Shown here: positions 41,201 to 53,200 of the stretch, one piece after another | How positions within the stretch are numbered: position 1 is the first letter of the stretch | Layout of the letters: the number at the start of each line of letters is the position of its first letter | Assembly (NCBI GenBank): GCA_033980235.1 | Contig: CM067079.1 | Coordinates: 26,554,658-26,618,657 of the forward strand | Length of the DNA stretch: 64,000 nt | DNA from: Diadema setosum | Lineage: Eukaryota; Echinodermata; Echinoidea; Diadematoida; Diadematidae | Direction of reading: 5' to 3' | Notes under the pieces: generated by a model | Seen by the model: the letters and a program-made list of their open reading frames with translations, nothing else | What the model was told of the DNA's origin: nothing | Database searches by the model: none | Position numbers and translations under genes: made by a program

Positions 41201-44200
41201 TACAACAGGTTTGGTATTCTTGAAATAAGGATGCATTCAAAACTTCAGGTACAACATGGATAATCTCTTAATAGACAATATATTTGCCATTGTATTGGCC
41301 TTGGGTTTTTATTTTTTTTCCAGATGAAATGTTCTCTTATGTAGGTAGGATTTGTGAGCAATTGAATCATGGTCATGATCTGAGACAGAGACAAGAAACT
41401 ATCATATATCCAATAATAAAAGGCAACCAAAGAAAAAGCTGTCATCATACGAAATTTCTTGGTGTATGTGCATTGTTTGCACCTAAGAGCTTGTGCCCTG
41501 AAAGCCATGTGATAGGATGCAGTCTTTGAATAATAAAGACATACTGTAAGAAATTTTCTGCCATTTATTTTGGGTGCATAAAGCTAGGTATGCTACGGGA
41601 CTGATTCTAAATCATTTTATCGTATGTATTCTGCAAGAGTTGTGTGTAAGTGCGCCATTTCTCAACAGGCAGAGGGAAACATTGCAGTAGCTTTACATAA
41701 AAATGTTATATGTGATACAGTAATGGTAGTAGGATCTTACCTGAAGCCCATGTCCCCTCTCTTTGCCGTCAGGTTCTAGCCAAGAAGGTGCACACGCTCT
41801 ACTCGCTGGCTGTCCAGCAGCTGTCGAAGCAAGACCACTATGACTTCGGTCTGCGAGCCCTGACCTCTGTTCTCCGCTACGCTGGGAGGAAGAAGAGGGG
41901 ATTTCCCAACGTGCCAGATGAAGAGGTCAGTGTTGTCATCTTAGGCATTGTGATGTCATCTTAAGAATTGTGATGTCATCTTAAGAATTGTGATGTCATT
42001 CTGTTTGATGGTCAGGATCAATGTGATGAACAAGAATACACATTAACTCAATAAAAGATAAATGAAACTAATCTAGAGAGTGAAATTCATAAAAGTTACC
42101 CTTCCTCTTATGCCCTTTTGTTGATAAAGGGCTTACATTTACAGTGTACATGTAAGATTTCTGTAAGATCACCAGAGATTTCTGTGAGCATCAAGCCTAG
42201 AGGATGTTTTGTACTTTACTATACTATACTATACTATACTATACTATACTATACTATACTATACTATACTATACTATACTATACTATACTATACTATACT
42301 ATACTATACTATACAATACTATATTATTTTTGTACTAGTAGGTACTAATCACATAGAACATTAGTAAAAAAAGAAAACATCAAAATAAGTGAGGAGAAAA
42401 TTACTGTGGGCCTGTTGAATAAAATGTTTTACCTGAAAAAAACTCAGGCTGATTTTTGATAAAATTTTTCCTGCGTTAAGTCAGTGGCATTATCATATCA
42501 ACCTGAGTTTTCAGTTTGTACCAGAGTTTTTCTCAGATTAAACGTTTTACACAACAGGTCCCTTTTGTTTCTCCATAGACCAATCTTACTCTAAGTTTGT
42601 GATGAACAAGAATACACAATGAGATAAATGAAATCAATTTATCGAGTGAAAATTCATAAAAGTTAACATTCATTTTATGCCTAGTGACTTAATTTGCTGC
42701 TCGTGTATGTGTGACCCAGTTGTATTTTCCCAGTTGACATTTTCTTGTATTGAGAGGACAGGTATGCACACACACCAACAAACATTTGGAATATTTCCCA
42801 AGAACAGCTCCCTTGAGAGCTAATTACCACTGAAACCTTCCCTTCATTCTTACCCCGCTATCATCCAGGTCTTGCTGCTGGCCATGAAGGACATGAACGT
42901 TCCCAAGATGACCACCACTGATCTGCCGCTCTTCAACGGCATCGTCTCCGATCTCTTCCCGGGCATCGACGCACCCGTCATCGACTATGGCAAGGTATGG
43001 CAAACCCTCTTTCAGTGGAAACGCTTTGTTCTCTGTCATGACTAGAGTTGCAAGAGGCATATCATGACTTAACTTTGGGATTTTCGACAACTATGTAGAT
43101 AATTTGTTACAGATTGTCTTCAATTTATTCCAAGCCGGCTGTCTAAAGGCCATCACATACTATACGGCTTTCAGGCACGCGACTGATCAACTTTGGATCT
43201 GAAATAAACAAGCGTGTTTCTTCTGAAGCCATTGTGATTTATTTCAGATCCAAAGTCAGTCAGTTGTGCAACTGAAAGTCGTATAGTGTGCAGTGGCCTT
43301 AGGAATTTCTGTAAAACATGATATATTCGCAACATTACATGTATATATTCGCGGCATGAAATTTTTGCAAATTGGAGCCAATGGCCTTTTCCATGGCATG
43401 GATTTTTTCGCGAGTTGCCATTGACATTCAATGCATATAGTGTAGACATGAACTTCCATGTGCATTTTAAATTTGCAAATCTTGGCTCTCGTGAAATTCA
43501 TGAAATTAAAATGCATGTACATATTCCTCGTTTTACAGTGTGAGAATTTGACAAGTAAAAAAAAAAAATTCCAGATTTCAACAAGAATAAAGTGACATCA
43601 CTGAAGTTGAACTTTTTTCCTATGTTTAAAAACAAATATTTCTGATAATTTTGTGTTTTCTTGTATGATGATATAGATGAAGGCGGTGATAGAGTCAGAG
43701 CTCCAGAAGGCCGGCTACCAGCCCATCGCCTCCACCATCCTCAAGGTCATTCAGCTCTATGAGACGAAGAACTCTCGCCACTCCGTCATGATCGTCGGCA
43801 AGACCAACAGCGGCAAGACAGTGTCGTGGCGCATCCTCCAGTCCACGCTCTCCAGGTTGAAGAAAGAAGGAGACGACAACTACAATCTCGTCAGGGTACG
43901 AATGTGAACGTGACTCTCTTACTAAGAGAGGAACATCATATATTACATTTCATTTATGACATAATTAATCTTATGTAAACAATGCAAATCTTGTATGGTC
44001 CTTCCAACCATTCAGAATTTCGAGGAAAGAATCTGAATTTTGACAATTCCCAGCTCTTGTTTCAAGTGGACTTTCCTATTTTACTTGATCATTCTATTAC
44101 ACACTTCTAACTGCTCTTTCTTTCCTACTTTTGAGCCAAATCATCCCCATTTTTCAGTAAGAAGGGTTGGGAGCTTTGGATGTGTCACATACCACTGTAT

Positions 44201-47200
44201 GCACTGTTCATTCAATGAATAAGGAATTGTTAGCCAGGTATACGTGCAAGTGGCAAATTTGCAATAGAGTCCTGAAGCAACCAAGTCGTTATCATTCATG
44301 TTTTAGCAGCAAATTTAGCAATTCCCCCTTCCTCCATGGAGATGTTATATATTGCATTTGTGATGGGATGGCAATTCTCTGGCTTCGTGAGGATTTTTGT
44401 GAATAATCAGTCAATGAAAATCTGCAAAAAAGTGAAATCACTGCAGAATATGTGTCATATGCATTGTGATGTATATTAAAAGATTTAGTGTGTAACACAT
44501 GTGTATTACAAGTATGCTGTGTTTTCCATGATACTATCAGGTTTTGAGATGGCAGACAATTCCCCGAGTATCCGCAGATATTGTACCACAACTGCATGCT
44601 GAAAATAACAATGTTTTCTCATTTAACAGCAAATCTGAAAAGTTCTAGTTCCCAGTTCAACAAATGTCTTCTTTTTTTTCTTTTAACCCATTGAGGACGA
44701 GTCCTGAGTATACTCGGGCAAGTGTCTATGGGAAATGCATGTTGTAGCAAAATCAGCCCGTCCTCAACGGGCTAATCTTGTATGATATTCATCGACCCAT
44801 TTTTAGCTCAGGCTTTTCATTGAATCTTGACCATTCAGTAAAGGAAGTACTGCTGTGTACATGTATCATCTCACTGGACACTATTAATGGAAAGTGATCT
44901 TTCAAGTAGCAAAGTAAAACTAACATGACAGTTTGTGTATGACTGAAGCTTTAACTTTTTTTGGTTGATGCTATCTGACCCGTTCAGGAGTTCCCCATCA
45001 ACCCCAAAGCTCTGTCCCTTGGTGAGCTCTATGGTGAATTTGACCTCAACACCAATGAGTGGACGGATGGTGTTCTCTCAAGCGTCATGCGTCAGACTTG
45101 TGCAGGTTTGTTTGTGTGTGGTTGTTAACCTGTTGGTTTGTTTTGTGTCATTCTACTATCTTGTGTTCAGTCTAGGACAAAAACATAACATGTAAAGTTT
45201 TGGAGATGCAACATGGAACAGAAATGCAAGCAATTGTTGTTGTTGTTGTTGTTGTTGTTGTTTCACTTTACAATCTCCAAAGAAAGCTTTGTGCCATCAG
45301 ACACTCCCAGTTAGGAAGTTACATTTTTTATGAGCATTTTTGTCTCTTCATTCTCCCCCAACCATGGGGAAATGTAGAACACTCTGCATTATCAGATGTG
45401 TGCTGTTATATTTCAAAGTCCTTTTGCAAAATTATGATTTTTAACTAAAATGCTGCTAACTTATTCCCCCTTTGACTTGTCCTTTCCCCCAGAAAAGATT
45501 ACTCACTGCATTTGAATGATAAAATGATAATGATGAAAATTTATATATGAACTTGAAGTCTGTGTTGTGTGCATTTTCTTTTTATGTCATTATCAAATGA
45601 TATTTGTCTCTCAGTTTAGGAGCAGAATTTTGAAGAGAGGGCCAACTAAATGACAAAGTTGTAGTTTGGCACTCTATATAAGTGTAAACTAGCACAAGTA
45701 GTAAAATGAAGATGCACTTTGAAAGATGTCATCTTGTCTGTCTTCCCTCCCTTCCAGATGAGAAGCCCGATGAGAAGTGGTTGCTGTTTGATGCACCCGT
45801 TGACACTCTGTGGATTGAGAGTATGAACTCTGTCATGGACGACAACAAGGTTTTGACTCTCATCAATGGTGAACGTATCGCCATGCCCGACCAGGTACAT
45901 TTCCTCTCTTCTCCTGTATTACAGTTCAGTGAATATCTACAATATCAATATCAATTTTTCTCACCATGACAATTTGACAGTTTCATATTTATGTCATCGA
46001 AAGTTACTATTTCATAGATAAAGATTGAACAATATGTAAAACAACCCATGTACAGTATGGAACATTTCCTTTTATGTAGGAGTATGAACAATGTAAGAAG
46101 AAGTGCCTATATGAGCCTTTCCTATTTTGATTTAAACCATTTTGCATTTCTCATGCTCTATAAATCTCCTTTCTAGACCCAGGCCCACAATATTTTGTAG
46201 ACTGGCATATTATTCTCATCTCGCCATTTATAATACCTTTAAGAATTATATGGCTTATTTGATATACTTAGGGACAATTAGTTTGTTTACAAAATTGTAC
46301 TGAGCAAAATTAGTTCACAGTATGAGCCTATTTAAAAAAAAAAAAAAAAAAATTCTTCTTCCTCGCTAACAAATACACTTTTGAAAGTACATGAGCACTG
46401 ATGAGGGGAAACTGTTAATCATGAATGTCTTAATCTGTCAAGCATTTATTCATGTGATTAATAAGGCCAGTTACGAGCTCTCTTGTCATGGATACGGGCT
46501 TAACTACAGCGTTTTATTTCCTATCACCAAGGTGACACTATTGTTTGAAGTGGAGGATCTGGCCGTTGCTTCCCCCGCCACTGTCAGTCGTTGTGGGATG
46601 GTTTACACCGACTATGCCGATCTTGGATGGCAGCCCTATGTTACATCTTGGCTTGCCAAGATCAAGGACAAGGTAGATAACTGTAGTGTAGATGTACCTG
46701 TCTCTTTGCATATACTTGCTTGTCTTTTCTGCTTATCTTTTTATATTCATTAATTTCTTGATCCATTGATAAATTTGTGTGTGTGTTTGCCTTGAAGGAG
46801 TCAGTCCTTGACTAGGTTGTTGAAAATTTGATCATTTACAACCAAATGTTGTGATCTTTTTTTACATATGTGTCTAAATTCTTGCTCAAAGACATGTTGA
46901 AAATGTCAAAGAAATTTCTGACAAGTTTATGAAGGTCAGGTAAAATTTCATACTCTTATATGCATACTTTGCAGTATTATAATACAAAATATTAAGAATT
47001 TCCACTACTTCAGCTAAGCAGCCTGATATTAGTAGTATATGCAAACTTAAGAGAGGGGGTACCTCATGATTAAATGAAAAGTAAATACAAGTATGTGACT
47101 ATATTAACTTAATCTGACAACATCATGGCGTTCGATACTATGTGCCTTTGGATTTGACACATTACTTGTTTTGTTTGATGGTTTGGTAGTGTAATTTGTA

Positions 47201-50200
47201 CTGTGTTGTAGGGTGCGTTCGAGCACTCTCTCCTACAGTGTATGAAACCGTACCGAACCTGCGCCAGAGGAGTGCTCGAACACTCCTTAAGTGTACCATA
47301 CTAAACTGAACCGAGCCAAAAGTAGGCCACTTCCAGATGTGCTCCAAAAGGGTACCAAAAGCGTACCAAAAGTTTGCAGGTGAAGAATGCCCAAAAAATG
47401 CACATACATCATAATGCAAAGAGTTCACTCTCTTTGTTTGGGACATCTGAAAGTAGTTTAAGTGCACCAGGTGAATGACCCTCTTGCTATAAAATGCGTG
47501 ACCCCATCTAAAAATAACTCATGAGATACACTTTCTCAAAAGAGCGCTCGGACCCTCCAAATCTGACACAGTTCAGTATGGTTTGCTTTGGTTCATGTAA
47601 GAGCACTCAAACGCACCCTTTGTTATGCCATAACAAATTTCCTTTGAGATAAAATACTGGTTTATATGCTTGAATTGTTTTGCTCTCTCTCTCTCCACAT
47701 TCCTCCTTCTCCAGCAACAACAAGACATCATACAGCACCTGTTTGACAAATACCTGGTCAAGATCCAGGACTTCAAGAAGCAGAACTGCAGGGAGCTGGT
47801 GCCGATCTCCGAGCTCAACGGCGTCGTATCCTTCTGCAACCTGTACTCTGCCATGGCCACTGAACAGAATGGGGTGAGTCAAAGCGCACAGCGACAAGAA
47901 CATCGGATTACTGTGCCCCATTGCGTGTGGCGGGAAAATTTTATGAGTGCAAGTAGATTGAAATACAACCTTGTTCATAAAGTTTGAAGATGTAAAGTCA
48001 TGTAATTTGTTCATGGGGTAGTGTATCCCCACCAATTGAGGCAATCTCTCATCATGCAGGTGCTTTGAGATTGGTATGTAGATGTGATGGAAGTAGTTCT
48101 TTACGTGTCTGATGTTCAATAGATGATTGTTAGTTCAAATTTTTAGCACTATGCTGGTTTGCGGGAAAAGTTTCAAACACTGCCTATGGTGACATGCAAA
48201 CAATAAATCCTCAAAAATTGTAGAGAAATCAGACGCATAATAATGTGATCATAAGCACATTAGCTTACTATCCAAATGTTTCTCTGTATCTATACAATTT
48301 CATGGAAATTTTACCAGATGCTTTTAAATGCTTGTATCAAAAGTAAGAATAAAAAAAAAAATGAATACAACTTGACAGTCCCACATTAATGTGCAGCGAA
48401 AAGGACAGAGGCAGTTGGCAATGACTGATCTCTACAGCTTTTCACATCTCCGCTATGATTTCCAGGTCACAAGATTGAATGATTGATTGATTGATTGAAT
48501 GAATGAATGAATGAATGAATGAATGAATGAATGAATGAATGAATGAATGAATGAATGAATGAATGAATGAATGAATGAATGAATGAATGAATGAATGAAT
48601 GAATGAATGAATGAATGAATGAATGAATGAATGAATGAATGAATGAATGAATGAAAGAAAGAAAGAAAGAAAAATAACTTTGGATGAACTGAGCATTAAC
48701 TTTTCTGCTCTCTGCATTTCAGGTGAACCCACACGACAAGGAGAACTATGAGCGCATGATCGAGCTCTGGTTCCTCTTCTGCCTCATCTGGTCCGTCGGC
48801 TGTGCCGTCGACGAGGATGGCCGCAAGAAGCTGGACAACTACATCCGCGAGATCGAGGGCACGTTCCCCAACAAGGACACCGTCTATGAGTACTACGTGG
48901 ACCCCAAGGGAAAGAGCTGGTCTCATTGGGAGGACAAGCTGCGGAGTGGCTGGCGGTACCCCAACAAGTAGGTGGCTTAATTGCATGGAGGTACATGTAG
49001 CATAGCCCACCTCTCTTAACCCTAACTTACCTGGGCTATTTAGCAAGCTTGAATTCCTGGGGGGGGGCCATTATGGCCCCCCCATCAGATCTCGGCCGTT
49101 GATCGCGCGATCGCCGCAAAATTTTGCATGAACATAAAGCCGGATGTAATCTACAAGACTGCTAAGTTAGATTTTCAAAAAATTAGCATTTTTTATTTTA
49201 AATCAATTAATTATGCAAATATATGCAAAAGACCTCATTTTCGTCTGTAATTGGCTTATAAAAGCTTATGGAATGCTGATTTTTGGTGTAAATATTCCTA
49301 GTGACATTCCAAACATTGGCGCGTAAAAAAAAATTCAGTATCAAAATTAATTTCTTATGTTTTTTATTGTTTTATCAATTTTTTATGTATTTCATTGTTT
49401 TTTCGAACTTTTGTTTTTGTTGTTTTTTTCAACAGAATTTGTTATACACATTTTTTGAAGCATAACTATACTAAAATGAATTGATTTCAGCCATTAAAAT
49501 GAAAAATATGAATCTTTATATGAATTAATTGAAAAAACACAATTTGTATTGACTTTGTACACAAAATCACGTTTTTGAGCGATTTTGGGGTTGACGAAAA
49601 TTTTTTGAAGGGGCGTGGCTTCGGAACGGTATGCCCGGACGCAACAAATTTGGTCTCAAAAGTTGCGCGAGACTTGAAAGTAAAAAGTCAGCGAGCGGCG
49701 CGGTCAAAAAATTTTGCACGCCGGAATGGTCGCGGAATTTGTCGAGGGGGGGGCCATTATGGCCCCCCCCCCAGGTAAGTTAGGGTTAATTGTAGCAGTG
49801 TGGTGGTTCAAAGAAGTTGGGGCTTGCCTGGTACTAGGGTGATCCCGAGTTTGAACCCAGACCTCAGTTTTTTTTTCTCCAGCTATGACCACAATTATTT
49901 AAATCTCGTCCACATGAGCAGACAGATAAACTGTCTGGCTAGTTTATGCCGCAGGGTTTTGAGAGATAGTACGACTGAAGGATGTAAAAGTGTGAATGTT
50001 ACTTATGACATCAGTTCCTCTAGAAAGCATATATACGTCTTTGATAAAACAAAATTTTTTGAGCTCATAAGATTTATTTATACATTCTATGATGGGAATT
50101 AGGTGTGGTATTTCCTTTTGATACTGAATACAATTCCCTTGATTAGAATATATGTGATGTCTACATTAACAAAATCAAACCCTTAAAAACTTATATAAAA

Positions 50201-53200
50201 ATGACTATAAGCTCTGTCCTGTGCCCTTGTACCTTCAAACAGGTGATCATCCAAATGGATGTAGTCAGAAAAAGTCACCAAAGTTTAGTTTAAGATAGGT
50301 TATGAAAAAAAAAAAATCCCTTTCGTATGCATCTGCAATAAGTCTACCAATGGCTGGCATCAACAAAAATTCTCATATTGTGATCTTTGCTTTTGATATT
50401 TCCCCAGTGCACCCTTCTACAAGATCATGGTGCCAACAGTGGACACGGTACGGTACAACTTCATTGTCCAGAGCCTGATCCAGACTGAGAAGCCCGTCCT
50501 CCTTGTGGGACCCGTTGGCACGGGGAAGACCTCGGTCGCCCAGAGCGTCTGCTCCAAGCTTGACCCCCAGACCTACAGCGTGCTGACCATCAACATGTCT
50601 GCCCAGACCACGTCCAACAACGTCCAGGACATCATCGAGAGCAGGGTGGAGAAGAGGACGAAAGGTTTGTGCCCCAGTGATTTAGGAGATTACTTGAGGT
50701 CAGAAATATAGAGAAGTAGAGAGTAGAGATGATACTTATGTTAGCTTCATGTAACGATACTGACATCGATAATGATGATGATGGTAATGATGGCGATTTG
50801 GGAGGTTATGCTGGGCATTGGAAAAAGAGGAATAGAAGTGATCCTTATGTTTGGTATTGTGTAACAATGCCAACATCAATGATGATGACGGTGATGATGA
50901 TTTGTGACGATTATGATTCATGATGATGATGATGATGGTAACAGTTGTGATGACAATGTCGGCAATGGAGATGATAATGATGACAATTTCATTCATGATG
51001 ACAACAGTGATTAAATTGATGACGTTAGTTATGAAGGTTCGTTTCATCAACAGAAAAAGGTCCTGCCTCATGCGTCTTTCTGCCATGTACCAATTATATC
51101 ATTGGTTTCTCATTGTGATTCATTCCAACCTTCAGCAAGAGAATATACAAGTCTATCTTCTCTAGTATCCGTCCTCACATCACCTTGAGGTTGATCATGA
51201 TAGATTACCGTTTTGATTTCCTTTCTCCCCCAAAGTTCACTGATGGTCTTCTCCCTTTCTCATTAATGCTAGGCGTCTACGTCCCAATTGGTGGAAAGAA
51301 ACTGGTCACCTTCTTGGACGATTTCAACATGCCAGCCAAGGACACGTTTGGTTCCCAGCCTCCTCTGGAGCTCATGAAGCTGTGGGTTGACTACGGCTTT
51401 TGGTACGACCGACTCAAGCAGACCACCAAGTACATCAAGGTACAGAATTCAAAGCTGGTTATAATGTATTGCTTGTAAGTATCAATGTATAGGTAATATG
51501 ACCGTGAGAAACCATTATGTATTTGTACGGACTCATAGGTAATATGGGAAATCATTGTGCATTTGTATAGATGCAGGGTGCATTTATCAACTCTTTTTCT
51601 AGGCAGAAACAGGTTTTCCAAACGGCTTTCAGGGAATTTTTACGAGATCATAAACGCAAAGCTGGTTTGAAAGTCTTTTCGAAAGCCACAAATTTGTGCT
51701 TTCCGAAACAGGTTTCCTAAAGAGGTTTCCAGAAACCTGTTTCTAGAAGCCTTTTGAAGCGAGATAAGCGCAAAACTGTTTTGAAACGGCTTTGTACTGC
51801 CGTTATGAACCATGCACACCTTATATGACCTCTTCTCCTCGGGTCGAATTGCACAATGCAGCTGTGCAGTGACAGGCCAGTTATTGTGTTCGCGAAGAGT
51901 TGATAAACGCAACTATATTGGAAGCCGTTTCTAAAGGGCTTTGGAAAGGGCTTTGGAAACGGCTTTTGAAAGCCGTTTAAACAGGGGAAAGATGATAAAC
52001 GCAGCTGCAGAGATACAATGAAATGTGATGATGAGAATCCACTGTGCATATGTATGAATATGTATAAGTAATGTGATAATGCAAAACCCATTGTGCATAA
52101 TTGTGTACTAGGTGTTGAGGAAATGTGATAATATAGAGATCATTGTGCAGTTATACAGTTGCAAATGTAATGTGATTATGAGATACCATTGTGCATTTGA
52201 TTCGATGCATATTAGAGTAATCTGATGATGACAACCTGTTATACAGCTTCTTAGGAATATACGATAGGTACAGTTCGATCTCAATTATCCGGCCTCCTTT
52301 TATCCAGAAATCTCTATTATCCGGACGCGTTCACGCAGTGAAGGACTCTTTTTTTCATCCAAAAATTGAGAAAAAATAGTGACTTTAACATCTTTTCATG
52401 GATCTATTTCACTAATTTCATAAGATGTATGTGATAGGTTTGTCAATGCATGTTGAATCTAATGGGGTAAAACATGTATGATTTTCACATAAAGATATAC
52501 TTTATTTTTGTGAAGAAGGGACTACAATTTTGCGCAGGCTAGCATAGATTACACCACCGTTGCGGGGTACGCTACCTGCCTAGCTGTCAGTGCACTGGGA
52601 CGTCAGCTTGGACGGCAGTTATATACATTAACATTGTGTCTCCCATATCTGGCCAATTCGCTTATCCGGATGAGCACCGGTCCTGACATGGCCGGATAAT
52701 CGAGGTCGAGCTGTAATGTGATGTTGAGAAACCATTGTGCATTTGTATAAATGCATGTCCATTTATTATTATGAAACCATGTTTACAGATGCAAAGGTAA
52801 TGTGATATTAGAAACCATTGTGCATTATTGTATAGGTGCATAGGCAAAGTGATGAGAAACCATGTTATCTTTGTGTATATGCAATATGTTAATGTGATGA
52901 TGACAAACTATTGTGCATTTATGTGGGTGTAGGGCTGTAAGATGTATGATGTGTACAGGAAGATGGGACGCATGGTCAATGATACGGTAAATAAAATGTA
53001 TTATCTCTCAATTTCATCATCCATTTATCAATCTACATGTGTTATTTTCTCTTTCTCCAGGGCATGCAGCTGCTTGCATCCATGGGTCCTCCTGGTGGAG
53101 GGCGTATGGTGATTTCCAAACGGCTCCAGAGTCGCTTCAACCTCATCAACATGACCTTCCCTAGTGTGAGTAGACAAGTCTTCTTTCAAACAAAGAAGTG

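Larger units (their letters stand above)
51482..52932. repeat. Degenerate minisatellite, intron 46, interrupted by two elements
   Basis: Variants of GAGAAACCATTGTGCATTTG with GGTAATGTGAT recur roughly every 50-60 bp before, between and after the elements at 51571-52010 and 52271-52713. The repeat therefore predates both insertions. Confidence 0.75.

Noticed and set aside
42118..42348. Reading frame rich in YYTIL repeats
   Set aside because: It is the translation of the (TATAC)n microsatellite, with no other support.
48442..48732. Minus-strand frame with IHSFIHSF repeats
   Set aside because: Translation of the AATG microsatellite running into the antisense of exon 44.
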